From assembly GCA_033296885.1 (NCBI GenBank), contig MU863921.1:124001-188000 (forward strand): a stretch of 64,000 bases of DNA, in the 5' to 3' direction. The number at the start of each line of letters is the position of its first letter. Within the stretch, counting starts at the first letter, position 1. Below are positions 22,850-32,144 of this stretch, piece after piece. The translations under genes and the position numbers were made by a program. Origin of the DNA: Triangularia verruculosa (lineage: Eukaryota; Ascomycota; Sordariomycetes; Sordariales; Podosporaceae). The notes below the pieces were generated by a model. The model saw only the letters and a list, made by a program, of their open reading frames with translations, searched no databases and was not told the origin of the DNA.

Positions 22850-24196
22850 AGTTGACGTTGAACAACCCTGACCTCGGGTCGACATCTCCGATCATTCCGA
22901 CGCCAGGGATGTTGATTTCTTTCCACACTCATACCCTAACCCTCCCGGTCAGAACATGGCTGCCACATGCCACAGCGTGGCTTTACCGACACTGCCCATC
23001 AGGACGTACTTTTCTTTTTCCGATTCTCATACCCGACGATCTTGTATCGCCAGGGCCATAGGACTTCTCCTCGGCCTTTACGACTTCCATCTCTAACGAT
23101 ATTTCTGACTGTCATGATACCGCAAGGCCTTCCAAACATCAACCGGTTACTTTTAATTGAAGGTCCGGTGTCTGAAATGATGAGGAGATATGGCTGCGAT
23201 CTTGGGACGGTTGGACTTTCTTGAGAAACCGACATCCATCCGCCTTCTATTTTTTTTTGTACACAACGATTGATTATTTTCACATGGCCGGACACAAAAT
23301 ACCCATTTTTTTTCCTATTCTCAGCAAAAGCCCAGTGCTTCCTCTCGACCGCAAGCAAAGAAGGGGTGGGGAAGGAAATGCAAAAAGGGGCTCGGTTCAA
23401 CTGTCTTTTTTTCTTCCTTGCTCGTCTTATTCTGCCGTGTCACTTGTCTTCTGTCTGCTGAGCCCTGAAATATTACTCATTTTCTCAAAACTGACTCTTG
23501 TGTCCGCTGTTATGCCGTGCTGTGTGTTTAAAGGGTTCGAAACTGTTTTTAACAACGGGCTTGGCAGTTCAACTACTCACGACACTCTATCAATTGTCCC
23601 TTTTTCGAAAGTCAATTTGGAGTTGGGGCTTTGGATTGGGGGGGTTTATTGGGAACAGTTACATGCGCCAGCTCAAGGGTGCAGACGCAATTAATTAGGG
23701 GGGCGAAGTTCACACTGTTGAGGGTTTTAGCTTGCTTGGTTGAGCCAGAGTGTTCCGGGTGTTCAAAGCTTTTCGCGCTGTTCTAGATGGGTAGTCAGGT
23801 ACCTAGTTTATTGATAACTTTTTGTCTGCTCTTTGCCTTATTATCATGCTGAAGAATTACCCTGTGAAGGATGGTTTACATAAGGGGGTAAAGACCGTAG
23901 CTAATTGTTGGGTGCAATGATAATGTTATCATATTTTCCGCTGTATTTTGAATAACCGCTAGTGCATGTTGTTTAGTGTACATGCAAATCTTTCGTCTTC
24001 CTGGGCAGCAGCTTTTGTCCATGTACAAAACGAAGACTGGACCTCCTTTTGCCCTGTCCTTGAGTTCAAGCTGGTCGTAATTGGCTTCCCACCATCACAA
24101 CCGACCATATCCGTCACGAATGGCCCCCTAACAGACGTAACCGCTCCATTCCCACGCCCTTTCGTATGTACATTCGGCTTACATCAATCAAGAGCG
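22850..24196. other. Intergenic region between convergent genes
   Basis: Contains two 3' UTRs. Frames such as 23221-23694 are low-complexity and unsupported. No gene or RNA recognised. Confidence 0.6.
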
Positions 24197-25720
24197 CTAC
24201 TCTTCCAACCGCACGCCATTCCTCGTTTCCCAGTCCTTAACCAGGTCCACCAGGGTGATGGTGACGCTGTTAAAATCAACATCTTCGACGTAGCCATTAA
24301 TCTCCATCTTCACATCGCCGTTAATAACGCTGGCGTGGACTTCTTGGCGGTGTTCTAGATAATGAACCAGGGCGCAGGCCGGCGAGCACCACGCTGTGGC
24401 CTTTTTCACATTGACCAGACACTCCTTGCAGAATCGGGTGTCGTCTGGAACGGGCAAAGGGTCCTCCATCTCAACGTCGTGGTGGCCATGCTTGTCATGT
24501 TTCTGTAGTGGACGTGATGGATTCCCGGTGGCGTGGACGCAGGAGGATCCTGCTGAGCAGTGGTGACTTTTGAGGTGTTTGGGCTGATGGGCGGCAGGGT
24601 TAGCAGGGTCGAGAGAAAGAAAAGGGAAGAAAGGCAGACTCACGTATCCTTCGTGTAAGCAGTCAGCCGAGCAGTAGACAGTCTTCTCGGCGCCTTCGAC
24701 TTCACATCCCACCATGAGGGTACAGAAGGTGCAGACTTTGAAGCTGCCAGGGTTGACGGCATTGTGGCACACCGAGCATGGGGGCAAGTTGTATAACTCT
24801 TCGGGCACCGCGCTCTTCTGTTGTTGCTCGGCCAGCCGCTTCTTGTTCTCGGCCTTTTTGGCCTTCTCCAAAGCATAGGCAGACTGCGCTCTCCTGAGTT
24901 CTGCCAGTCTGGTCTTGACCTTTTCAATCTGGTCCTGAATGCTCGAAGCATGTTGGCGCTCTTCCAGAATCTTATCTTTGACTTGTTCCATACTGGAATT
25001 ATCCTGTGAAAGCATGTCGGAGAACTTTTTGTGAGCCTCTGGCACTTCACCACCCTGGCCGCCTTCCGTTGATGGTGAAGATGTCATAAATAGGGCTTTT
25101 TTGAGTATCTCCACCCTCTCTGGGTGATTTGTAGCTGCAAGGAGTCTCTCTGGTAGATCGGCTGCTGGTAGGCTCTCATTGCCGGCCAGCTTTCTCAGCG
25201 AGGCGGACACAACAATCATGAGGTGCTCGATGGACGCTGACCCCGCAGTGAATTCTTCTAGTTTTTCGGCAATAGCTTCCCTGTCCTCCTCCTCCACCAT
25301 TGATCTCAGCCTCAGGGTGGTCAGGTTGTCGGCATACCATCGCTCTTTTTCCTTTCTTACGTGTTCGTCAACGAGGCGTGGATGGATTTTGTACTGTTTT
25401 GCCTGGTCTATGAGGTCTGCCAGCTTTTCGAGAAAGGAAGGAGTGGCGGAGGTGAACCATTCACCCTGATGTGAGAGTGAAGGGTCCTTGGGTAAGTCTG
25501 CCGGAGGGTTGCTGAAAAATCGGGCCTTGTAGAGGTCCAGGATGTTACTGTAACAGGACTGGCAGCCTATCACAGCGTCGTGGGGTGTTGGATCATTTCC
25601 GCTCTGGGTATTGTTGGTGACATGAGTGGCCTGATGTTTTTGGTGTATTTTGGAAGCTTCTGAAGCAAAACGGGCGTCCTGGGCAGCAGCAAGAGCGCAT
25701 TGGAGGAGGATGGCTGTCAT
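24197..25720 (-). CDS. MYND-type zinc-finger protein, 487 aa
   Basis: Model: exons 25720-24644 and 24583-24197. The 60-bp intron (24643-24584) is a multiple of three with no stop, so the frame also reads through it to give 507 aa. Splicing is supported by a GTGAGT donor, a GCTAAC branch site and a CATCAG acceptor. Removing it restores a MYND-like finger: C315-x2-C318, C330-x2-C333, C350-x3-C354, then H362/H366 and C368. A second cysteine cluster follows (C411, C414, C425, C429, H433, H437). Residues 235-305 are charged and coiled-coil-like (EKAKKAENKKRLAEQQQ). MYND fingers usually bind proline-rich partner peptides. The specific role here is unknown. It lies head to head with SF3B5. Confidence 0.85.
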   Translation of the reverse strand: MTAILLQCALAAAQDARFASEASKIHQKHQATHVTNNTQSGNDPTPHDAVIGCQSCYSNILDLYKARFFSNPPADLPKDPSLSHQGEWFTSATPSFLEKLADLIDQAKQYKIHPRLVDEHVRKEKERWYADNLTTLRLRSMVEEEDREAIAEKLEEFTAGSASIEHLMIVVSASLRKLAGNESLPAADLPERLLAATNHPERVEILKKALFMTSSPSTEGGQGGEVPEAHKKFSDMLSQDNSSMEQVKDKILEERQHASSIQDQIEKVKTRLAELRRAQSAYALEKAKKAENKKRLAEQQQKSAVPEELYNLPPCSVCHNAVNPGSFKVCTFCTLMVGCEVEGAEKTVYCSADCLHEGYVSLPFFPFLSLDPANPAAHQPKHLKSHHCSAGSSCVHATGNPSRPLQKHDKHGHHDVEMEDPLPVPDDTRFCKECLVNVKKATAWCSPACALVHYLEHRQEVHASVINGDVKMEINGYVEDVDFNSVTITLVDLVKDWETRNGVRLEE

Positions 25721-26317
25721 GGCTCAGGAAGGAGGGGAGCTTGGGGCCCAATCCCAGCGCGGCCTGAAAGCTATTAGATGAAGCCCCGAGGGCGTACGTG
25801 GTGAGATGTGTACGTGTAACACTGATGGTACGGTTGATTGACTGAGACAACACGATGCATGTACTGCACAAACTGCAAAGGTGTGAGGGTCTGGCCTCGT
25901 GGTTGAATTGTTGATGAGAATGAGGCTCGGCTTGTAAATTTCGTGTGGTCCGAGGCTGAGACGACCAAGGGGAGACAATGCTGTAGTATCTCGCGTCACC
26001 TGGGAATAAATGATCACTTCGATATGAAGCAAAGCGTAAATTAAATCTTGATATGCTGAATGTGGATGGCATCGGTGTCAAGGTGAGAGCTTCCCTGAAG
26101 GTGAGAACGGTTCCGCAGTGCTCCACACCGGCCCCATTCAATGCCAAGTCTGCTGTGGGACCTGTCCTTGTCGACCCTTGCTCTTCCCTGAACTTGGCTT
26201 GGCTTGGCTTGGCTTGGCTTGGCAGGCGCGCTGCGCAAAGGTCACAAGAAACCAAGGGCATCACAATCTTCTCCAAATTCAACCAACAAACAGCAACACC
26301 AAATCAATTGCGCAAAG
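25721..26317. promoter_or_regulatory. Divergent promoter of the MYND gene and SF3B5
   Basis: A 597-bp head-to-head spacer. Its most striking content is the tandem CTTGGC array at 26193-26223. Long frames across it (for example minus 26282-25593) are produced by that repeat and show no domain. Confidence 0.6.
26193..26223. repeat. Tandem TTGGC repeat: six overlapping CTTGGC / GCCAAG hexamers
   Basis: Six perfect 5-bp units, reading GCCAAG on the minus strand each time. GCCARG is the published core recognised by the PacC/Rim101 pH factor. The tract lies about 95-125 bp upstream of the SF3B5 ATG. It may equally be a simple microsatellite. Confidence 0.9.
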
Positions 26318-26722
26318 ATGGTCAGTCACACCCACTGTCTTGAGCATGTGATACAGGATATATCAGCTAATCAATTTATGTGGCCCAGGCCGACAAACTC
26401 CGTACTCAACAAGAGCTCGAGCGGCTGCAGGCCAAATACATCGGCACCGGACACCCAGATACGACGAGTTGGGAATGGAAGACTAACATCTACCGCGACA
26501 CCTACTCGAGCATCGTTGGCCACCCACCACTTCTCGAATACACTGCGCTTGCGATGAACGAACCCGTGGCAAAAGTGCGCGCCGAGATGATCAGGGTGCG
26601 TGGTTCTCAATATTGAAGGAGATTGGCATCTGCTGACATACTTGACGTAGAAAATGATTCAGCCGGCAGGACCACCACCAGCGAGAGAAGAGGACACAAT
26701 CATGGGAAACCAACAGAGCTGA
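26318..26722 (+). CDS. SF3B5: Splicing factor 3B subunit 5 (SF3b10/Ysf3)
   Basis: A small U2 snRNP SF3b-complex subunit that supports branch-site recognition in the nucleus. Model: exon 1 is only the ATG (26318-26320); exon 2 is 26389-26595; exon 3 is 26651-26722; product 93 aa, close to the usual size. Introns are 68 bp (GTCAGT...CCCAG, branch GCTAAT) and 55 bp (GTGCGT...CGTAG), both in phase 0. The protein begins MADKLRTQQELERLQAKYIG and contains TGHPDTTSWEW, RDTYSSIVGHPPLLEY and KMIQPAGPPP, all diagnostic of the family. The single-frame version without exon 1 lacks a proper start and ends early in intron 2. Confidence 0.96.
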
Positions 26723-27033
26723 GGGCGGTCAATACCTTCTGGTCAATTTTACGACATGACGAAAGAGCATGCCCAGAGGGAGTAATAGGCTAAAGCCAAG
26801 GATCAAAGAGGCCATTCAAGTAGCCAGTCTTTTTTCTCGCCTGCCCGTGGCAACTAACAACAGCCCTCTCAAAGGAGCCCTTCAAATTACAACGCTGCGT
26901 GAGGTGTCGCCGCAATTGCTAAGCCAAACTGATAAGCTAGCAGATACCAGCATAATAAACCCAACAATGATACCCCTTAAACACCAGGCGCCTTGCCATC
27001 ATGCAGTACGTGACCGTGACCGTGACAGTCTTA
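26723..27033. other. Short convergent spacer (311 bp)
   Basis: 3' UTRs of SF3B5 (+) and NSE3 (-). Nothing else seen. Confidence 0.6.
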
Positions 27034-28094
27034 TTATCCCCGTCGCCTTCTTCGTCCGTTACTCGGGCCAGCCTCCTCTATCTCCTCGTCTTCTTGATCG
27101 GCCTCGTTTCCGCCCCCTTGCCTTTGGGCGTCGTCTTCGTCCGGCTCCTTAATGTCTGGTTTTCTCTCCTTCACACCCTTCAGACTGATCTGAATCTTGG
27201 CCTCCAACTCTGGTGTCGAGCCACCGTAAATAGTCCTGACAAATTCTGCAATAGACTCTAGCGGTACCTCGACCTTCCCCCGTGGGCCGACATGCCAAGT
27301 GGTGGCATCTTCATCGCCAATTTTGTTATCGACTGTTTTGACAAGATAGCCATGTTTAATCATCCTCTGCAAGACAACCTCGGTCTTTTCTGTTGGGTTG
27401 GCCGAGTCGTTGGGGTTCATGCTGGGCATATACTCGGCTGCGTTGAGCCGGGCAAGATGCCGCTTTAGGCGGGGGTCACTAAGCTCGCCGCCAGAGATTG
27501 TGATAAGAGAGATGATCAGGGTGTAGATGGCGGTGTAGGCCGCTTCTCCGTCAGCGGAAATAACTTTGGAAGGGTGGGTAAGTGCTGGAGTACGGAGTTC
27601 CTGGGGAAGGATGCTCCTCAGTACATAAGCATTGGAGGTAGTCTCCTTTTGCGACTGGCTCTTAGCTGCCTTTCGCTTTTGCTCCGTTGTCATGAGATTC
27701 TTGTCTTTGGCCGGGAGCTCGACCATTTCCATGCCGAAGACTGCGCGGAGCTGTTTGTTGGCGCCGGCGAATACCGCTTTGAATTGTCTGCCATTTGGGC
27801 CGAGAACTGAGAGAATGTTAAAAACGCCGAGCAACAAAAGGAAGAAAACATCGGCAAACCTTTCTCCTTGATCCCATCCCTCCTAATGGGTGTCCGCGAG
27901 TATTCGCATGCAAGGGCGTATCGGACCATCTTTTTGATAAGCTGACTCAGTTCCTCGTTGGGCCCGCCAGCATTCATTGTCTCATCGGCTGCGCCGTCGG
28001 AGATATCTTGCTCCTCTTGTGGCTCCTGCATATCGACGTCTTCATCCTCGTCGACTGCCGGCCGTTGGCGACGACCTTGTTGAAGTCTGGGCAT
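27034..28094 (-). CDS. NSE3: Non-structural maintenance of chromosomes element 3 (MAGE-domain protein)
   Basis: Nse3 is the MAGE-family winged-helix subunit of the SMC5/6 complex, working with Nse1 and Nse4 in DNA repair and chromosome segregation. Model: exons 28094-27860 and 27806-27034, 335 aa; the 53-bp intron (GTTTGC...CTCAG) joins in phase 1, making KEK-V-LGPNGRQFKAVFAGA. MAGE hallmarks: LIKKMVRYALACEY near residues 55-68, the strand-helix around VFAGANKQLRAVFGMEMVEL, YTLIISLITISGGELSD and a second winged helix (MIKHGYLVKTV... WHVGPRGKVEV). The ends are acidic (EDEDVDMQEPQEE; DQEDEEIEEA) and the C-terminus is a basic run. An upstream in-frame exon cannot be excluded. It lies head to head with SLS1. 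Confidence 0.87.
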
Positions 28095-28535
28095 CCTTTC
28101 GAGGAGATACTTGTCCCAGAGTTGAACGGCGATGGAGCTGCGTAAGGATAGATCGCAGTGTTAGTGATGACGACAGAAAGCGACGATGCTACTGATGAAA
28201 GTGAAATCGGTGAGCGCTGGGTTGTTGGCGATAAGTAACTTTCAGGTTGCGTGGGGTAGGTAGAAAGACGCGTTCGGTTTAATTGATTCTTGGCGTGCTA
28301 AACGCCAATTGACGCGACGCCATGTGAATTCTTTTGCCTGCCGGGAGGGAATGTGGGTAGGGGTAAGTTGGAGAGGACCCACCTAAAATATTCAACCTGC
28401 AAGATGCTCGTCGCAGAAGGGCTTGGTGGAAGCGACATCTCAAATTCTGATACACTACAAGAGATACGAAAATCAACGGTATATCGGCTGTTTTTCGGTG
28501 TCCGAGAAAGAAAACAAAACAAAACATCAGGCCAG
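28095..28535. promoter_or_regulatory. Divergent promoter of NSE3 and SLS1
   Basis: 441 bp between the two ATGs. The SLS1 frame happens to stay open back to 28353, which gives an unlikely 61-residue N-terminal extension. Confidence 0.5.
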
Positions 28536-31508
28536 ATGCTCAGGCGACAGGTGACTGGCAGCGCCAGCTTTGTTTGCTTGAGGTGCCGGCTTCAGTTGGC
28601 AGGTGCCGCAGGAACAGGCTTCTTGTCAGCTTCGAGCGCTGGCGCAAGAGTCGCAAACCGATCGTCGAGGTTCTTTGGCGCTCGTCCTGTTTCTTCGCTC
28701 TCTGCGCTGTCAAGACAGGCAGTTTTGACGCTTTCAGGCCAGCGACCGCATTCACGATGCTACGCAACCGATTCCGCTTCAGGGCCAAAAACGGATTCGA
28801 AAAATGAAGCCGAGATAACCACGGAAAACTTCTTCGAAGTCGAAGTTGAACAAGGCAAAAGCAAAAAAGACCAGAGAATCCTCGAACCAGCACCGTGGGA
28901 GCTCAATCTCGCAGAGGAGGATCGAGATGGAAGCCAGGAGCTCGGTCAAGGAGAAAGTCAGCACGAAACTAGTGAGGAAAGTCAACGGCTGTGGGGCGAA
29001 GACCAAGTAGAGGGTCAAAGAGAGAACAGTGCTAAGAGCCAAAAACATGACGAAGTCGAGGCAGCACAAAGACCATTTCGAAGGTTCCGCCCAGCACCGG
29101 GTTCCAGCTACGTTGTAACAGAAAATCTCTACTGGCCTTCGACACATTTCAAAGAGGAGTCAAAAAGCTGGAGGTCTAAGGGAAACTACGTCGAGGCTGC
29201 GGGAGAGAACCTGGGGCTAGAGATGTTGGGCAAACCCGCGGCAGCAATTGTGCTTCGCAAAAGGCCTCTTAAGCCACGACGAGCGGTCGCGGTGGAAGAG
29301 GTAGAGCTGGGTCAAACTTCAGCCGTGCTCCAGAGGCTGCTCGATGGTGGTGACAGCGGTCTGACTTCCGAGCAAATATTACTCAACATTCACGAGTTGC
29401 AGCCCGTCGAAGAACGGGTGCTCGGTGAAGCCGAATTCGTTGCGCTCAGGGATACTCTGATGCAGGGATTCACTGTTGCGCAACTCAACGCCTATGTTGC
29501 GACCTGGAACTCAGCCCGTCAGTTTAAAGACCCGAAGGAATCAAAAGCTTCACATCCTCCTTGGGTACTTGAAGTTCGCCCATGGATTCCAGCACTCGAG
29601 GACCAGTCGCCAAACCTCGACCCAAAGCTTCTTGGATATGTTGTGCCAGGGGCCTCTCCCAAAGAAAACCTGGTCATGCGTGTGATGCGTACGTGCTGGG
29701 ACCTATCGTGCCGCAGTGTACTTGAAGCGCAAGGGTACTTGGACGTGAAGCTGCGAAAGGCCGAGTTTGATATTTTAACCCTTGGTGGCCAGCGCTGGCT
29801 GAACGCCATCTCACGCGATCTTTTAAAACCTGGCAAACAGATTGAAATGTTTCCCACTTCGCAGTACATTTCTATCATGGCACCCAAGTATACCGCCGAC
29901 TTGGTCCTCGATCAGATAAATCAGGTACTGTCTCGAGCCAGGACAGTCCAGTTCAACACCAGCTACATCGCCAAAGATCTCCTGGAGATCGAGCCCGCCA
30001 TTGTGAGCCAAGTTGAAACCATGACTAGCAGCATTGTTCGCCGCAGCCCATCGGGCGATAAACTCCTCGTCACTTGGGTGGAATTGCCCGACCGGAACGA
30101 CATCACCGAAAATGCAGGCGAGCAGGTACTCCGTCTGTTGAGCTACGCCTACCGAGCCGACCCGCATGCATCTAAGGCTCTGCTGGAAACTCCCGATGCC
30201 CCCTCTACAGCCCGCTACCTACCTGAGGTGGATTGTGGTCCCAAGCTCCCCTGGCATGAGCGCGCGAAGTCATGGGCCAGGTGGACAGCCCCCACAGACT
30301 CGATCCCATCACGCACAGGCCCAAGCGACGCTCTCTCTTCACCCAGATCGATCACGACGACCAAGACCACGGCTCTGTCCTCCGCTGGCCCAATTCCAGC
30401 CGACATTGTAGCTCATCCCATCGAATTCAAAGATCGAACTGTACCTCTACCCGTCAACCGAGCCGACTATAGCCCCGGCTGGTCCCTCAGTCCCAAGACC
30501 GACACCAGTGCCGTCTTTGGCCACGTCCTCTTCTCTTCTGTATCTCCTACCGGCACCAGCCCGCCAACACCGTCTCTCCCCCGTACTTTTGCACCTGTAC
30601 TTCCCTGCGTCCGCTTCATGCCGCTCAAAGCCAACCTCAAATACCCCGGGCTATGGCACATGATTACCGTCCTACGGTTCATCCCCGCCCCAGACACCGA
30701 TCCTTCTCTCATTCAAACCGCCCCCAATCTGGAACTCCGATTCGAGGCCGATCACCGTGAGATCAAAGGTATTCATAATCTTCGCGCGGTGGTTAACGAC
30801 TACAACGGTGATCTCCCCTTGCCTGAATCCCCGGCAGACGTCAGGCTGCATCAAACTCAATACTACGATCTCCCTGGCCCTGGCATCAAAAAGTACGCTG
30901 AGCCAGTGTTTGACTTTTTGAGAGACAGCACTTTGAAGCCATGGGAGGAGAAACTCTTGACGCCGCCTAATCTGGATGGGTTGACACTCCCCAGGAGGCT
31001 GTTCAAGGGAGGTCAAGGCGATGAGGAGGTGGAGATTGATTACATGTTTGCGGGGTCAGAGATTCACAGGACCATTACGAGTGAGTGGGGAGGGTTCAGG
31101 TTGCGGTATACCAATGTTAGCGGAGGGCTCAGGAGGGGCAAGAGAGCCGAGCTGGCTTTGGAAGCTGTGCCAGTTGAGCTGGGCAGGACGGATGTTGTTG
31201 TAAGAGAGGAGAGTACGGAGGAGGCCAAAGAGGTGGAGGAAGGGGAGTTTAAGCCGGCGGAGGAGGTTGTCGAGGATATCGCTGAGCATGTGGACTTGGT
31301 CGAGGCCATTGATGATGCGTTGGCGTTTGCTGAGCCGCCTGAGAAGCCAGCGGAGAAGAAGAGCCAGGAAGAGTCAACGAAGGAGTACTTGGAGGTGGTG
31401 GGCAAGATTGCGAGAGGCGAGGTTTTAGTGGGTAAAGATGGGAAAGTGAAAAGAGAAGGGTGGAAATGGTTTGGGGACTGGATGGCCGAGTGGAATACGA
31501 AGGGCTAA
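28536..31508 (+). CDS. SLS1: Mitochondrial inner-membrane-bound regulator SLS1 / RMP1
   Basis: The ortholog group contains yeast and Yarrowia Sls1 and Podospora RMP1, which coordinates mitochondrial mRNA with translation at the inner membrane. A single exon. I place the start at 28536 (990 aa) because MLRRQVTGSASFVCLRCR is a typical fungal mitochondrial presequence, whereas the upstream in-frame ATG at 28353 would mask it. After the presequence comes a charged, Glu/Gln-rich linker (about 90-190). The conserved core starts at RFRPAPGSSYVVTENLYWP and continues through QGFTVAQLNAYVATWN, YVVPGASPKENLVMRVMRTC and KHLR-like KH-fold segments. The C-terminal 100 residues are acidic. MTG1, another mitochondrial translation factor, is next downstream on the same strand. 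Confidence 0.9.
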   Translation: MLRRQVTGSASFVCLRCRLQLAGAAGTGFLSASSAGARVANRSSRFFGARPVSSLSALSRQAVLTLSGQRPHSRCYATDSASGPKTDSKNEAEITTENFFEVEVEQGKSKKDQRILEPAPWELNLAEEDRDGSQELGQGESQHETSEESQRLWGEDQVEGQRENSAKSQKHDEVEAAQRPFRRFRPAPGSSYVVTENLYWPSTHFKEESKSWRSKGNYVEAAGENLGLEMLGKPAAAIVLRKRPLKPRRAVAVEEVELGQTSAVLQRLLDGGDSGLTSEQILLNIHELQPVEERVLGEAEFVALRDTLMQGFTVAQLNAYVATWNSARQFKDPKESKASHPPWVLEVRPWIPALEDQSPNLDPKLLGYVVPGASPKENLVMRVMRTCWDLSCRSVLEAQGYLDVKLRKAEFDILTLGGQRWLNAISRDLLKPGKQIEMFPTSQYISIMAPKYTADLVLDQINQVLSRARTVQFNTSYIAKDLLEIEPAIVSQVETMTSSIVRRSPSGDKLLVTWVELPDRNDITENAGEQVLRLLSYAYRADPHASKALLETPDAPSTARYLPEVDCGPKLPWHERAKSWARWTAPTDSIPSRTGPSDALSSPRSITTTKTTALSSAGPIPADIVAHPIEFKDRTVPLPVNRADYSPGWSLSPKTDTSAVFGHVLFSSVSPTGTSPPTPSLPRTFAPVLPCVRFMPLKANLKYPGLWHMITVLRFIPAPDTDPSLIQTAPNLELRFEADHREIKGIHNLRAVVNDYNGDLPLPESPADVRLHQTQYYDLPGPGIKKYAEPVFDFLRDSTLKPWEEKLLTPPNLDGLTLPRRLFKGGQGDEEVEIDYMFAGSEIHRTITSEWGGFRLRYTNVSGGLRRGKRAELALEAVPVELGRTDVVVREESTEEAKEVEEGEFKPAEEVVEDIAEHVDLVEAIDDALAFAEPPEKPAEKKSQEESTKEYLEVVGKIARGEVLVGKDGKVKREGWKWFGDWMAEWNTKG

Positions 31509-32144
31509 GGAGTCGCGAAAGAAAATGTAACAATATGTATAAAAGCAATAACGGAGTTGACTGGTTATGGAACGAGCATGGCATGATCAGCGGTGGATTT
31601 GTATGGAAGAAGGCTATATGATGGGCTGCATATAAACGGACATAGATAAAATGCATATAGGAACATCACCTTTGCTCAGGATAAACGCAAGGTTTTCGAA
31701 CTTTGACATCCAGGGGCCTGGAGAAACGTCAACGTCATAAGGGCCTGGGGCTTCTAGTGAAAACCAGATGGAAGAGGATGATTGCAGTGGGCTCCGAGTG
31801 AGACGGTAGGTAATCCAACGACGGCATTTTTAGGACTCAATTCTGGCGGCCTGCGTGGTTATACCTGCCTGTCGTTGAAGCAGTTATGAGACCCCTAACG
31901 AGCATGCTTGTATCGGTGCACTGGCCCCGTTAAACGACCCATCAAGGACGAAAATCGAAGGGCTTGGCATCTCATGAACTTTATGAACTGCATATGAACC
32001 ACAACGACATCACTCACAACTGTTGTAGTTATTGGGTCAGTGTTGGCTTACAAGACCCATCGAACTGGGAATATATGGGATATCTACTGACGGTTCAGGC
32101 CAGGACTCACAACCTTCTCATTACCTGGCTCACTACCTCTCACT
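31509..32144. other. Intergenic region, 636 bp
   Basis: The SLS1 3' UTR and the MTG1 promoter. No further feature seen. Confidence 0.6.

Noticed and set aside
25593..26282. 229-codon minus frame upstream of the MYND gene
   Set aside because: Generated across the TTGGC repeat (repeated KPSQA-type residues) and overlapping the MYND gene start in another frame.
28353..28535. In-frame 61-residue N-terminal extension of SLS1
   Set aside because: Would bury the mitochondrial presequence starting at 28536; composition fits a 5' leader.
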